Source: Siphonodentalium dalli (lineage: Eukaryota > Mollusca > Scaphopoda > Gadilida > Siphonodentaliidae). Taken from it: DNA of 64,000 nucleotides. Under the pieces are notes generated by a model that saw nothing but the letters and a program-made list of their open reading frames with translations, was not told where the DNA came from and made no database searches. This document shows, piece by piece, positions 11,972 to 23,663 of this stretch (its first letter is position 1; the number at the start of each line of letters is the position of its first letter). The position numbers and the translations under genes were made by a program. Location: assembly GCA_032622095.1 (NCBI GenBank), contig CP136063.1:38348106-38412105 (forward strand), in the 5' to 3' direction.

Positions 11972-12745
11972 TACAATCTTCTGTATTTTGCTATTGATTG
12001 TTATCCATTTTGCTCGTGCACCAGCTTTGCACCACATTTATTAATGCGCACTCTTTAATACAAATATTGTATAGTGTTATGCAATTGGATGTCCTTTTTT
12101 AAATATGAAGATTTTATTCAGTATGTGCATGTCTTGTAATGATATCAATAAATTACCTATAACGTGGACATCCAATATCCAGTGTTCAGAGTACAGCTAC
12201 TACATGTGCACATATCCACTTTATAGAAAGCTATAATGTGCACAACTCTATTTGAAGGTAATGACGTATTTTAGTGTCTACGTGCAACTTAACTTGGGAG
12301 TATTAAATGATTGGTGTATATGCACTTTCACAACTGCTCATCGAAGCCTCACCCCACAGAAGACACCGAGTTTAGTACTATCGTGAAACATTAGCTAATC
12401 AGGACGCTAACATGGCAGAATGTCGTTGTGAACTGGTCGCATAATTCGAACAGCTGATCGATCAAAACAAGACATTCGATTTCTAATTTCTTGTGGTTTT
12501 TATATCCAATATGACTTCACCACAACCTGGACTCATACAAGAAAACACATACTGTACACAACATTGTATAATAACTTTATAATATAGAACGAGAACGAAT
12601 GCTGGACGCCATCGTTGTTTCGTGAGCACGATACTGACTTGTATGTCACATTTATTTATAAACAGGGCATACATTAAATCAGGGATGTTGTGTGGGCTGT
12701 GCATTCAGGGTGCGAAATGAATAAGCAATTGAAATAATTAATAAT
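11972..12745. other. Unassigned non-coding DNA
   Basis: No supportable gene. A 73-codon minus frame at 12,483-12,704 has no recognisable motif. Confidence 0.4.
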
Positions 12746-13240
12746 TTAATCCATATCAGACACCACATTGTATCGCGAAATCGAACCATTGAATTGAACA
12801 GAGCATATTATTCCACTTAACAAAGAACTGATAATATGCCATGTTTTACCAGTGAATCCACGTTGGTAGCGTTTGAGCAGGAGGCCGTGAATCCAAACTG
12901 TGTCAAATGCTTTACGGACATCTAAACACAAGCAAACAATGGGCTGTGATTTTCCGCCGTAAAGGCGATACTTTCCTGGATTATGAAGGACGACGTGAGG
13001 CAGCTAACACCTTTTTGAAATCCATGTCGCAGTGGGTGTACTTTGATGACATCTGTTGAAAAGTTTTCAAGACGTTTAAAAATAATTTTCTCAATTTTTT
13101 TTATATAAAACAGGGAGCAATGTAATAGCACGATAATTATCGAATTGTATTTTTAGATTTATTGCCAGTGGGGACATGGTTGAGTTCAACCATTGTGTAA
13201 CAATTGTCAGCACAAACGTTGGGAGTTATTTCATTTAAAA
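12746..13240 (-). pseudogene. LINE reverse-transcriptase remnant
   Basis: Reading the minus strand, one frame gives EKIIFKRLENFSTDV and HPLRHGFQKG. A second, shifted frame continues with LDVRKAFDTVWIHGLL and FTGKTW. These are the middle blocks of a non-LTR reverse transcriptase, including the catalytic [FL]DVxKAFDxVW motif. At least one frameshift joins the two frames, and upstream sequence to about 13,240 is further decayed. The FADD block and the endonuclease are absent. Confidence 0.75.
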
Positions 13241-14380
13241 ATATGAACATCCTGTAACAAGAGGGCTGAGTCCCCAAATTTGTCGTAGGAAAAAACTATT
13301 GTTTTGCACGTAGGAGGGGGTGGGTCATTACAGTGGTTATTTCAGTCAAACATGTTGACCAATTAAGGGAAAATATACAAATGTTGATCTAAAAACAAAC
13401 GTATTCATCACTAATAAATTGATTAATATGCGTAGTGTAATTAATAGAGAGTATTGGCACCTAATCGCCGAAACGCCGGATTTCATTTTGAATGCGCATT
13501 GATATCATTATCTGTTCACGGACTAGCTGCTTCCTTGTTTATACAAAATAAAGCCAGGTGCTAACAAAGCATGGCTTTACATATAAAAATTATTGAGCAG
13601 ACCGGCAGAAAATAATTTCAACCAATCAGCTGACAACTAGATTTCGCCATGCTTCACGGTTATGCGCATGCCAACAAAATCAATGTTTAGTCCATGAGAT
13701 ACTGGTCGACCTCTGCACCCCCAGGACTTAACATTACACCGGTTTAATCTTTCTCAGTCATTATCGATGCCCGCTACACCACGTTGTCGAAAAGATTGTT
13801 GTGATAGCCGCCCGTAACTCAAGTTATGCCGATTCATGCGATTGAATATTACATTATGGATTATGCAGTGTATGTATATGGTGAAATGTCAATAAATAGC
13901 AGTTTTTCACATTTCGGCGGCTATCTTGGATGCCATATCGGATATTGGTGTCGGATTTTTGGCTAATTTGTAAGGGTTGTATATTAGCATAACGAATCGA
14001 GCGGACAACTAGACCGCTTATGATGACATCTTTACTATAACGGCGATCAAAGAGACCTGGTGCATATAACAAAAATGGACGCCATCTTGTCTGGAGTCTA
14101 TGTGGCCACATTTTGTTCTTGTTAACAACCGAAAACAATAGAGGAGACATTAGAAAAGAAAATTAGTGGTGTGAAGTTAAGTCTCGGGGGTGCAGAAGTC
14201 GAACAATATCTCCTGGACTATAAGTTAGCATCGCAACGGAAACGACGTTCGGCGACGAGGTTATAGGCCAGGTTACACGTTACTATAAGCCAAAAAGATC
14301 GGTTTCCTTCTTGTGGACCACACATAACACCCTGAGTATTGACAACTCAGTACACGCCGTCGAAAAAACTCTTGAATGTT
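13241..14380. other. Unassigned non-coding DNA
   Basis: No gene supported. A 98-codon minus frame at 13,854-14,150 overlaps AT-rich sequence with no motif. 'Gccatatcgg/ggccacatttt' segments resemble dispersed repeat text but could not be assigned. Confidence 0.35.
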
Positions 14381-14382
14381 GA

Positions 14383-14739
14383 ATACAATGCTTTAAACGC
14401 TGGAATAATGTACTGTGTGATGACAATAATACACCAAACGGCAATAAGTTAAGTTTCTACGGGAAACTGAAGAATACATTTCAATTGGAAAAGTATCTTC
14501 TTACCGAAATAGATAGAGAGCAAATGGTTACATTTAGAAAGCTAAGATTTAGTAACCATCGTTTAAAATTTTAAGTAGACCGTCACAGCAATACAGATCT
14601 TAAAAAGAGAGAATCTTGTACAAAACCGGAATCGAAGACGATGTGCACTTTGTTTCAAAATGTAATAAATTGACAGAGGAAAGGGATATTCTTTTTAGCG
14701 AATTGGAAACAAATATTAAAATTTCAAGAAATTAACTGA
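14383..14739 (+). pseudogene. LINE ORF2 C-terminal remnant
   Basis: The frame from about 14,383 gives FKRWNNVLCDDN, KLSFYGKLKNTF and VTFRKLRFSNHRLK, then a stop. After about 40 bp the sequence resumes as KTGIEDDVHFVSKCNKLTE. The final block is the C-x(n)-G-x-E-D-x-x-H-F-x-x-x-C segment found at the C-terminus of many non-LTR retrotransposon polyproteins. Stops and a gap show it is dead. It may belong to the same family as the remnant at 12.7 kb, but on the opposite strand. Confidence 0.6.
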
Positions 14740-14855
14740 CAATGAAAAAACTGAACTCAGATCAAGTGAAAAAAGATTATAAAAAATTTATAAAATTATA
14801 AAATATGTATGAAAGGAGTTCATTTATTCTATAAGAAACGAAAACTTCTGATGAC

Positions 14856-15348
14856 GTGGAAGTGGTAGCGCAGTGGGTAGAGTGTCGGACTTGTAATGGT
14901 GTTAATGCACCGGCGTGAGTTCGCGCCTCGCCCGGTGGACTATTGTCTCCACAATAGTGGCTTGGCCGAATTTTTTTTTTTTTTAGGTTGTGATTTGGGG
15001 GGCTAACCCCGGGATGGTCGAATAGACCGAGTGGTCTACTCCTTCACCCCTCCTTGGCCGAATTGAGCGGGGTGTGTGCTATATATAGCCACACGCTGTT
15101 TCAAATCTCGCGCCAGGTTGTGACCCTTGGGCAAGGTCACTTGTACTGTGCTCGCTTCGGCGTACCTAGACGAGAAATAGGTACCCGGTTGTATATGCTG
15201 TGAATATGCTCTAGTGAAGCGCCTGTAAAATGGCAGCAGGCACAAGACTCGGCATTACTCATAAAAAACAGCTGGGGTAATAATGTGAGCGCTTAGAGCT
15301 ACACCAGGGATTAAGCGCTATATAAATGATATACATTATTATTATTAT
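14856..15348 (+). mobile_element. tRNA-derived SINE
   Basis: The head carries RNA polymerase III promoter boxes: A box 'tggtagcgcagtggg' at about 14,863-14,877 and B-box-like 'gagttcgcgcc' at 14,917-14,927. A body with a poly-T stretch follows. The tail 'ggattaagcgctatataaatg' and then (ATT)n is typical of SINEs of marine animals. It is not a functional tRNA: there is no acceptor stem, and it is followed by about 400 bp of SINE body. A short 'atgac' on both sides could be the target duplication. Confidence 0.8.
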
Positions 15349-16879
15349 GACATAGCATTAGGAACCATCATAAATAAAATTGAACTATATGTTTACAATA
15401 TGCATGCATAAATAATAACAATTATAAAGTAATAAATGTAGTAAAATAGGTAAATTCACAGTTAACATCTCAGTTATATGCGCAATTGTAAGCATATCTG
15501 AATACTTCCACACATCTGGAATCTTCATGATAAAATTCCCCAATTACTTATTTGTCTGTTTGTTAGCTTGTTAGTTGGTTATTTAGACGTTTTGTTTTGA
15601 AAACAAGCCAGTTGTCGAAACGCACGTGCATCAGGTGTTGCCATCCACGATATCCTTGTTGCCATCCAGGATACAAGATCGGAAACCGCCTAGGCGTTCT
15701 CGCGTGTATTTGATGAAATATAGCTAAGATAACATTACTAACTTCACACATTACTAACTTGAAATATTAAAATATGGACACAATACTAACTTGAAATTTT
15801 AAAATATGACCACATTACAAATACGAACGTTGTTGATAATTACGAGCTATACATGTAGTGTTTTAATCCAACAATAACGGCGATGATGACTGAAATATGT
15901 TGAATTGTGTTTAGAACTCGAAAGAGGTGAATAAGTGAGAACAAGGTGACGAAAATGTAATTGTTTACAAAGCAATCTTGTGAAACCGAGTGTCGCGAAA
16001 CATTACGGTAAGGTTTTAAATTTATATACACCAGTATATAGAATGACACAAAATTGTATACAAAATAGTTTCTTGCTATAGTTACCAAAACCGTTATTAA
16101 ATCCAAGGTTATCGCCAATAAGGTGGCATCACTGATGAAGTCAATTATGCTACGAATCCTATTCCAGACATGCGAGTGGTGAGGAGTAGTTTTGACCGGA
16201 AGTGTTCGTCATTTGAAAGTGTGTCACTTCGAGCCGTGACAATATTTTGTTGACAACACATTTTGTTATTTATAATTTTATAATTCTAGGTATGTTTTTA
16301 CATCAATAACATATTAATTCAAATTCATTGTTGTTTAGCTCATTATTTACGCTTAGACCCAACATGAACCGCTCCATGTTACACTAATCAATCAGGCCAC
16401 GAATCGCGTACGAGCGTCACATAGATAGGATAATGCCTGTAACGAACCTCACACATATACACGTAGGAGGATATATTACCGAGCGTCGCCCGAAGGCCAC
16501 CATGTGGGTTTATTATATTTATAAAGGGGATTTGCCAGATAAATATTTCGGAGTATTATGCCATGAAAAATAAATACCTATATACTCATCTCATGTGTTT
16601 GGAAAACTTGATGGGAACAATATTTTGTATTATTTATTTTCGGTGCATAATTCAGTGACCAAGGAAAGTCCCTCCTCATATACATACAAATACTGTACTG
16701 ACAATAATTATATTACCTCTATTTCCTCCATAATTGAAGAGTTATGTATATAATTGCATACCAATACAAAAACAAATCGAATGGTGATTATTTTGGAAAG
16801 TGTTTTCATATATCTTAGCATCGTACATCATTGGCAAGCTAATTTAAACACGGACATACCAAAATGTCAGACGATGGTT
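15349..16879. other. Unassigned non-coding DNA
   Basis: AT-rich, with small open frames only and no recognised gene or repeat. A short local duplication occurs at about 15,745-15,830 ('ttactaacttgaaat', 'aaaatatg'). Confidence 0.4.
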
Positions 16880-17402
16880 TTAAAGATGGATTATCTCTTT
16901 AACCACAAATTGAAAATAGTTTCGTGGGGGAAAAAATAAATACGAATTGAAGACCCCTGTCCGGAAACTCATCTATCAACTAATATCGATTTTATTTCGA
17001 ATATTTAATTATGAAATTAGATGATTAATTGGGACACTTTATCTGTCTATTTTTTAGACCATTCAGGCGATACCATATAGCGATGTAGACCATTAGGCTG
17101 TCCTATATCTACGTACCGAACGTCAAATGTCCAAGATTGATTGATTGTATTGTTTTATTCCATAGTTATAAGCGATGATGAGTCATATTAACGTGCTTGT
17201 GACAAAAGTACACAGTCAAATTATTTCTAACCACTATGGTCGTTAGCTAAACAGGCACACTTTTTTAGACCAGACAATATTCGAAATCGATCAATATTAA
17301 TCGATAGAAGCATTTCGGAACAGGAGTCTACGATAACATATCTATTATTTTATAGCCCGGTAACTATATAGTACATGTTTACAAAGAGATAATGTACCTT
17401 TA
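16880..17402. mobile_element. MITE, family 'TTAAAG' (copy D)
   Basis: Starts ttaaagatggattatctc and ends with gagataatgtaccttTAA. The full-length ~523-bp structure matches copies A and F. It lies 114 bp beyond the 3' end of the glycosyltransferase exon. Confidence 0.8.
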
Positions 17403-17467
17403 AAGATAAATCAATCAATCTGGGGTGAGCCGAAATATCGACGAGGGTGCTGATGATAAGCCAGGTA

Positions 17468-17473
17468 TTTATT
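17468..17473 (-). promoter_or_regulatory. Poly(A) signal AATAAA for the UGT gene
   Basis: AATAAATA on the minus strand about 45 bp downstream of the TGA stop. The 50-kb paralogue lacks it at the equivalent place. Confidence 0.5.
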
Positions 17474-17515
17474 TGTATGGCCTTTTATCGGCATCAATTG
17501 GTCAGGTTGTTCTAT

Positions 17516-19039
17516 TCAATCAGCTTTTTGTTTCTTCTTGTACCGACATATGAAGTGAAAAATAAATCGCACGAACAGAAGAAAGCAAGACACTGTTAAC
17601 ACTAAGATAACAAACACGCCTAATACAATGTCTATATACATTCTCTGGTACACGTACATGTCCAATGTGGGTGGTCTCATATGCTTGCTCCCAAAGGTTA
17701 TCACGTGATCAACTGATCTAGCTGCTTGCAATGCAGCCGATTCTGGGTGCAAATTGCTGTACATCGCCGATACCCGTTCTACGTTGACCTTGTATGCTGC
17801 ATTATTCAGGACTCTATAAATAGCGTTAATCAACGAGCCTGTTGTCAGTGTCTTCAGATTTAAATTGATGCCAATATCGTAATAGTCCACTCGCTGTGCG
17901 ACCGACGGTTGGTCAAAACAAAATGGGATACATATGATAGGAACTTTATGGTAGACAGCTTCAAAGAAACTATTTCTCCCGCAATGAGATATGAATAACT
18001 TGGTGTTCGGATGTCCGAGTACGTCGTTCTGTGGCGCCCATGCCATTTGATACACATTCTTGTGGGTATTTGTGATATCTGTATATGAGACGTTTTTCCA
18101 TATAATGACATGCTGCAGTTTTTGGAAAGTTAGTTCCAGAATCGCTTCGATCTCAGGAAGTGTCCCACTCACGACTGTTCCCATAGAAACATAGATTACA
18201 CCAGTGTGTGCATTGTCGAATATGTTGAGAAGATTCGCTGGTAGAGGGCGTGCATCGCGTATTGAGAACCCACCAGTGCGAATAACATTAGGCGGCGCCG
18301 GCGTAGCGTCAGAGACGATGACGTCAGCATCTACAATAAATAACGCTGATTTTCTGATAAGCGACATATGATCCAATGTTGATAGCTCTGGTGCCATTTT
18401 TCTTTGAACATCTGTTACTGATGCTAGAGGAATCAACAACACCTCAGTCAGAGATATGAAAACATTGAAGAATCGATGGAAATAGTCAAACTTTGTTGGT
18501 GATCCGTGGATTAAACCGGATGTACCATATGGCGTGAACCAGTCACCAGTGTCAATCCAATGCTGAATCACAGAGACCGACACATACGGTATATCTAAAC
18601 TGTATGGTATCAAGTAGTGTGGCCTGTGACCAAAGAACGACTCTAGAATGGCGATATCAAACGACATACCTTTCAATGTCTGCATGTTATCAAAGTCCAA
18701 ATATTTCGAAGCCCACAACTCAGTCAGCTCCATTCCATGCCCCAAAAAATCAATTATGTTCTGGTTAATCAGTGTTTGTGTTAGTCGTATGGTAATATGG
18801 TCATGGGTATCCCTTGAAATCCCATCGAATTTCGTGACGGTAAAATTTCTGTTATGCAGACAGAGGTTGACTTCACGGAAGTCCGGAGCGTACGCATGCA
18901 CATTGTGCCCTAAGGCCGATAACTCTTCTCCGATGGAGGCTACTTTGTTGCACGGGCTGTAATAAATCGACAGTATCAGGAGGACATTTGCAGATTCCAC
19001 TGCAGTCAGCTGATGAATCAGTAGACGAAAGAGACCAAC
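17516..19039 (-). CDS. UDP-glycosyltransferase (UGT family), 3' exon
   Basis: About 508 codons in one exon. It starts at a splice acceptor (ttctacag, exon from 19,039, phase 0); the frame before it has no ATG, so a first exon is missing from view. UGTs transfer a sugar from a UDP-sugar to lipophilic acceptors in the ER lumen. Numbering the frame from codon 19,055-57, hydrophobic leader-like sequence precedes about residue 30. The donor-binding signature runs from W340 (WAPQNDVLGHP) through HCG at 358-360 and E366 to DQ at 382-383. A C-terminal membrane helix covers about 476-503, then KKKQKAD, which fits a KxKxx ER-retrieval tail. The N-terminal catalytic His of UGTs is replaced by Pro (YYSPCNKV) and the partner Asp by Glu (AILES). 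A near-identical but damaged paralogue lies at 50.2 kb. Confidence 0.9.
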   Translation of the reverse strand, partial: VGLFRLLIHQLTAVESANVLLILSIYYSPCNKVASIGEELSALGHNVHAYAPDFREVNLCLHNRNFTVTKFDGISRDTHDHITIRLTQTLINQNIIDFLGHGMELTELWASKYLDFDNMQTLKGMSFDIAILESFFGHRPHYLIPYSLDIPYVSVSVIQHWIDTGDWFTPYGTSGLIHGSPTKFDYFHRFFNVFISLTEVLLIPLASVTDVQRKMAPELSTLDHMSLIRKSALFIVDADVIVSDATPAPPNVIRTGGFSIRDARPLPANLLNIFDNAHTGVIYVSMGTVVSGTLPEIEAILELTFQKLQHVIIWKNVSYTDITNTHKNVYQMAWAPQNDVLGHPNTKLFISHCGRNSFFEAVYHKVPIICIPFCFDQPSVAQRVDYYDIGINLNLKTLTTGSLINAIYRVLNNAAYKVNVERVSAMYSNLHPESAALQAARSVDHVITFGSKHMRPPTLDMYVYQRMYIDIVLGVFVILVLTVSCFLLFVRFIFHFICRYKKKQKAD

Positions 19040-19069
19040 CTGTAGAAGAATAGACAATAAATATTGTGG

Positions 19070-19940
19070 TTAAAGGTGGATTATCTCTTCCTCAACATGA
19101 CCTATATAGTTTCCTGGGTATGGAATAATGAATACGAATCGGAGACCCCTGTCCGGAAACGCGTCTATCAATTATTATTGATTTGGATATTTGTTTTCTC
19201 GTATAAACTAACTCAGTACCGTCCATTAAGGGGGAGGTCAAGTGAACAATTTTGAATGGGGATTTCCATGCAAATCTGCGGAGCAAAAGTTACAGAGTTG
19301 CACACACTTCTGAGTGTGACTTGATGTGGTATTGGACACAACAGGTATTTATCTGGCGGGTCCGCTTAGTAAATTATAATAAATATATTTTTGAGAATTT
19401 ATTTCTGGAATTGCATCACTTGACCTACATTTGAAAAATCAATATAAAATTCAAAAATAAATACACCAACATTATAATGGAACAAGTTCCAAGCGGACCC
19501 GCCAGATAAATACATGTTGTTTTCAATACCACATCAAGTCACACTCAGAAGTATGTGCAACTCTGTAACTTTTGCTTCGAAGATTTGCATGGTGACCCCC
19601 ATTCAAAATTGGTCACTTGACCTCCCTCTTAATGGACGTTGCGATTCACGACCGTCTTTTTTATTTGTAATTTACAGTTATTTTAATCATTAAAAATAAG
19701 AATATACCACAATCTATGTCTTATCTATTTGATTCGCACTTGACATTACAATAGATTCAATCAATCAGAGACAGTTTGCGGCTCAAATTCGTTTGGTACA
19801 CATCGCTGTATGGCTCTATCTAAGAGTTCTATATATAGAACAAAGAAGTATTCCCATTAATTGAATAAAATAATATCGTATTATTTCAAACCCAGGATAC
19901 TATCTAAAATTTATTATTTAAAGAGATAATCCAGCTTTAA
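19070..19940. mobile_element. MITE, family 'TTAAAG' (copy E), interrupted
   Basis: Begins ttaaaggtggattatctctt and ends agagataatccagctttaa. The left half reads normally through 'gacccctgtccggaaa'. It is then interrupted by the foldback element at 19,220-19,638 before the rest continues. It sits 31 bp upstream of the UGT splice acceptor, so it forms part of that intron. Confidence 0.75.
19220..19638. mobile_element. Foldback element with ~148-bp arms
   Basis: Left arm 19,220-19,367 and right arm 19,491-19,638 are inverted copies (outer end CGTCCATTAAG, inner end 'tctggcgggtccgctt') around a 123-bp AT-rich loop. By eye the arms match at most positions. No coding potential. Insertion into MITE copy E is clear because both halves of that MITE flank it. 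Confidence 0.8.
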
Positions 19941-20089
19941 GAGTTTCAAGGTCAGTGCGTGACGAGAGTATGCTAGGTCAGTCTAGTTGGACAAATTCCA
20001 CACTGCTAAATGGAAGTGATAATGCGTCGATGAAGTGGACAGATACAGTAAACATTCAGAAGCTAATAGCTACTACACATACTAGCTCA

Positions 20090-20760
20090 ATAGTATAAGG
20101 CATATGCATCCAGTTTTACAAAAACGACTATACATACCCAGTAAGGCAATTCGGCGACTCGATGTTTACGTATACACCCCTTCCATGATCATACAGCTAC
20201 TCCATGTATACATATACATTCACCAATGACAATACAGTCACGTCAGAGATGCATATAGATCACGCACATAAAATCATGACCACTTCATATATACTCACAC
20301 GCCCGCCATTGACCATCCAGCTATACACCAGGTATGCATATACACTTCAACAATCATGACCATGCAGTCATTCCATATATACCTATATACATCACACATA
20401 AGCATACAACCATCCCCTATGTATCCATACACTCTACACGTGATCATACAGCCAACACGTGTATACAAATCACACAATGTACGCATGCACATCACACACA
20501 TGACTATGTATACACATAAACAACACACATATGACCATGTAGCTACTATCATTATACACATGCACGACTTCAGTGACCACCATGCAGCTATACCCTGTAT
20601 AGTTACGCACCTCAGTCATGACCATAAATGGACTCCGTGTATACCTATACATATCACCATGGACACACCACCCATCACAATATAGCCGTTCCTTCGCACG
20701 ATGCATGGCCACACCATTCACTCACTCCAATACACATTCATCCCCTGGCTGCCATTTTGA
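20090..20760 (+). repeat. Degenerate ~43-bp minisatellite
   Basis: Imperfect units of the form 'gaccatacagtcactcc..gtatacatatacattcacc' repeat through the segment. The family recurs in inverted orientation at 31,741-32,660. Several short open frames on both strands are by-products. Confidence 0.65.
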
Positions 20761-20803
20761 CAAGAGCAATAAATATTAAGTTAATTTTGATGCTACTGGG
20801 CGA

Positions 20804-21830
20804 GAGTAGCCACATACTATGGACCCACTCAGATCCATTTCGACGTTCCGTCCATTTCCGTTCAAAAATATGGCAAAAATCCCAAAAGACTTCTTTCCAT
20901 ACTTCACAATTTAAAATGAATTTGTCGTGCCACAGACGGTATTGGGACACAACTAGAATGAAACATTTAGCTGTGGTTTGATTAAGTAACATGGTTATTA
21001 ACCAAGTGAGTCACCATTTGCTACCTTTTCGAAATAACATAATAATCTTCGGGATATATGGAAAAGAATCAACATTTTTTTTACCGAACTTGTTTGCCAT
21101 TTTGCAAGCCAACTTGAGTAATTGTGTCTATAGACACATTATTGTGGCGAATTTAAAACAGATCAAAGCAATAAACATCTTTGATACGAAAAGATAGTTC
21201 TATTTTACTTGAAAACATGGTCCAAACCTGAACACTAATTTTTGTTTCGATTTTTATGTCAAGTTTGTGATATAAAAATCCAATATTGTTGGTAATGTCA
21301 GTGGCTAATATAGTAACCCTTAATATGCATAAGATATGTTATAATTTAATGGATATAAGACAGCATAGTCAATTGTATTCATCAACCACAACTTGTAAGC
21401 AACTACATGACCTGCTTGGGCAATATTTACCATTTTCTCACGATCAGTTAACATGAACAATACAAAATAAAGTCACAATTCTGAACCAGTTCCATCCAGC
21501 AGAAACTGATCTAGAAGATATTAGTGAAAAACAAACAATGTATCACTTCCGGTTGCCATTTTGACGGCCATCTTGGACGGGGATTTCCAATTTTACCATA
21601 AACTGTGACACTTGATCTAGGCTAATCATACTTACTGTATAATTTTAAAACGCATATTTCATGGTAAGATTAATTGCGACGTTATTATTATATAATGACG
21701 AAACGCTCTTTAAATTCGGAAACGCCTTTGGATGAGGGGTTAATATGAAGTTTCAGCGTGGCCCCACAGCTGATACCAATTAGTATGCGAATATATACAT
21801 GGTTTTGTCACAAACTGAACAACTTCCTAA
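20804..21830 (+). repeat. 1.1-kb dispersed repeat, copy 1
   Basis: Collinear with 32,999-34,135. Shared blocks include 'gagtagncacatac', 'aagtaacatg(g)tt.ataaccaagtg', 'cagttaacatgaacaata.aaaataaagtcac', 'cagcagaaactgatctagaa' and 'ccatcttggacgggga'. No open frame is kept in common. Probably an old non-coding transposable element or duplicated segment. Confidence 0.7.
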
Positions 21831-23463
21831 TATTGGACTTAATCTACACTATATGAAGAATGTGTGGCACGAGACTACAGCGTTATATACACTCGTGTAA
21901 ATATGTCACACATTATGTTGTGTTGTAAACACAAACTAAATTATTATTATATTATAAAATTCGTTTCAAGTGCATTCCAGAATCAATTAGTTCCAATGCG
22001 CGTACAATGCAGGAAATTCCCATATAACATAAAAAAGAATAAGTAATGTCTGATTGTCACCACGTCATATACAGCTAGCTAGTAATATATCTCAAAACAT
22101 AATTTGAGGAGATGAGTCTTCACAGCTGTATGGAAGTCCTTGCCATCGTTCAATCTTCGTACAGCAGTTCCACGTCAATACATGTTTTTTTGAAAGCACC
22201 TACGACCCTATTTAACATTGGTCTTGGCAATGTCCTTCAAGTATAATCCACTGGCGGTGGATCGAGTGAAACGACCAGTACTCACAATAAACAAATATTG
22301 TATATAAGAAGGCATATTAACGAACCAAAGCCGGACGCTTTGGGTCGTATATAGACTATATCTGATTTTGTGACGTCACCAGCTATTATCTAATACGACG
22401 CTGTTGTTTTGAATTTCGGGAGCGCGAATGTTGCACAGAAGATATGTGGGCCCTAAATGCATTAATGTCGTAATCGGCTGCCAAGAGGCCAACACAAATT
22501 AGTCGACGTGCAACATTCCCCTATTTCTATAAACGTCATAAAATCATTTATTTGTTTTTAATTATAAGGGAAAGTAGTTCCATACTGAATTTCTAACGGG
22601 TCTATTCCGGCACTCTACTGGATCAAATCATCGGACCCTAGGAAGTTTTAATATTTTTTTTAAATAAACTAATATCACCACAACTCAACACGATCTACGT
22701 GTATCTCAAAGCTTTATTTTCCAACTGTTGCACAGCAGTTGGTCAATACTGCATGTTTCTGTAGAGACTATACCGTGCGAAAGGAAATAATATAATATTT
22801 AATATGGATTTGATCCATATATATCCTATTTTCTTGAATATAATAAAAACACATACTTATGAGCAAAGCAGAAGATACATTCAGTTCCACGCGAATTCGG
22901 TCAATGGTGAAAGTTACACGATGACGTTGTTTGTCGACTATCGTTGAAATCGACATAATGAAATGTTATGAATGAAATGAACATCCTGAGTATCTGAAGC
23001 GGAGAACTCCCCAGCATGACAAGTAATATAATGGTTAGTATCATTTCCGTGCACTCTCAACAACATATATAACTATTTATAATTACCACACCAAACATAA
23101 GCCTTATGCATGTGAATCTTAATTGGTGGGAATCTATAAAGTGATTTTGAGAATTGCTTTAAACGCTACATGCAGAAACCCTATGTGATTGTTTTAGCTT
23201 TGGTTTAATAATATTTATTCCCAATAATAATTTGTTACAATATAATATATTGATAATTGATGTTACCATGTTCCTTGTGTATGGGAGTGGATTCGGCTGT
23301 AAGCCTATATGGCTTATATATGCCGTCTCCACAAGTGACCTTATCATCGGTGGACATAATATAAAATGGTGCGACAAAGCAAGCAATACTATGCTTGCAT
23401 TACTCGAGTCGCGTCCCGTTGTGGAGTGGTCGGAGACAGGTAATGAATTGGTCTATTCATGTA
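21831..23463. other. Unassigned non-coding DNA
   Basis: No gene or repeat recognised. Several small open frames lack motifs. Confidence 0.4.
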
Positions 23464-23663
23464 CTAAATGTTTACACCATGTCTAATATATTATAGTATG
23501 GGTTTCATAGAATGGGTTCGTAAGAGCAACACAGACACAAGCATATATACAACATTTGTGTGTCACCTGTCGTGTCGGTCATCAGCTATTTCAATAGTTC
23601 CATATATTATATATTTACTTAATGTAATTATTGTTGGGCAGTGCCATATAATCTGTATATATG

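Noticed and set aside
14856-14945. tRNA gene
   Set aside because: Only A and B boxes are kept; no acceptor stem pairing, and the sequence continues as a SINE body with an (ATT)n tail.
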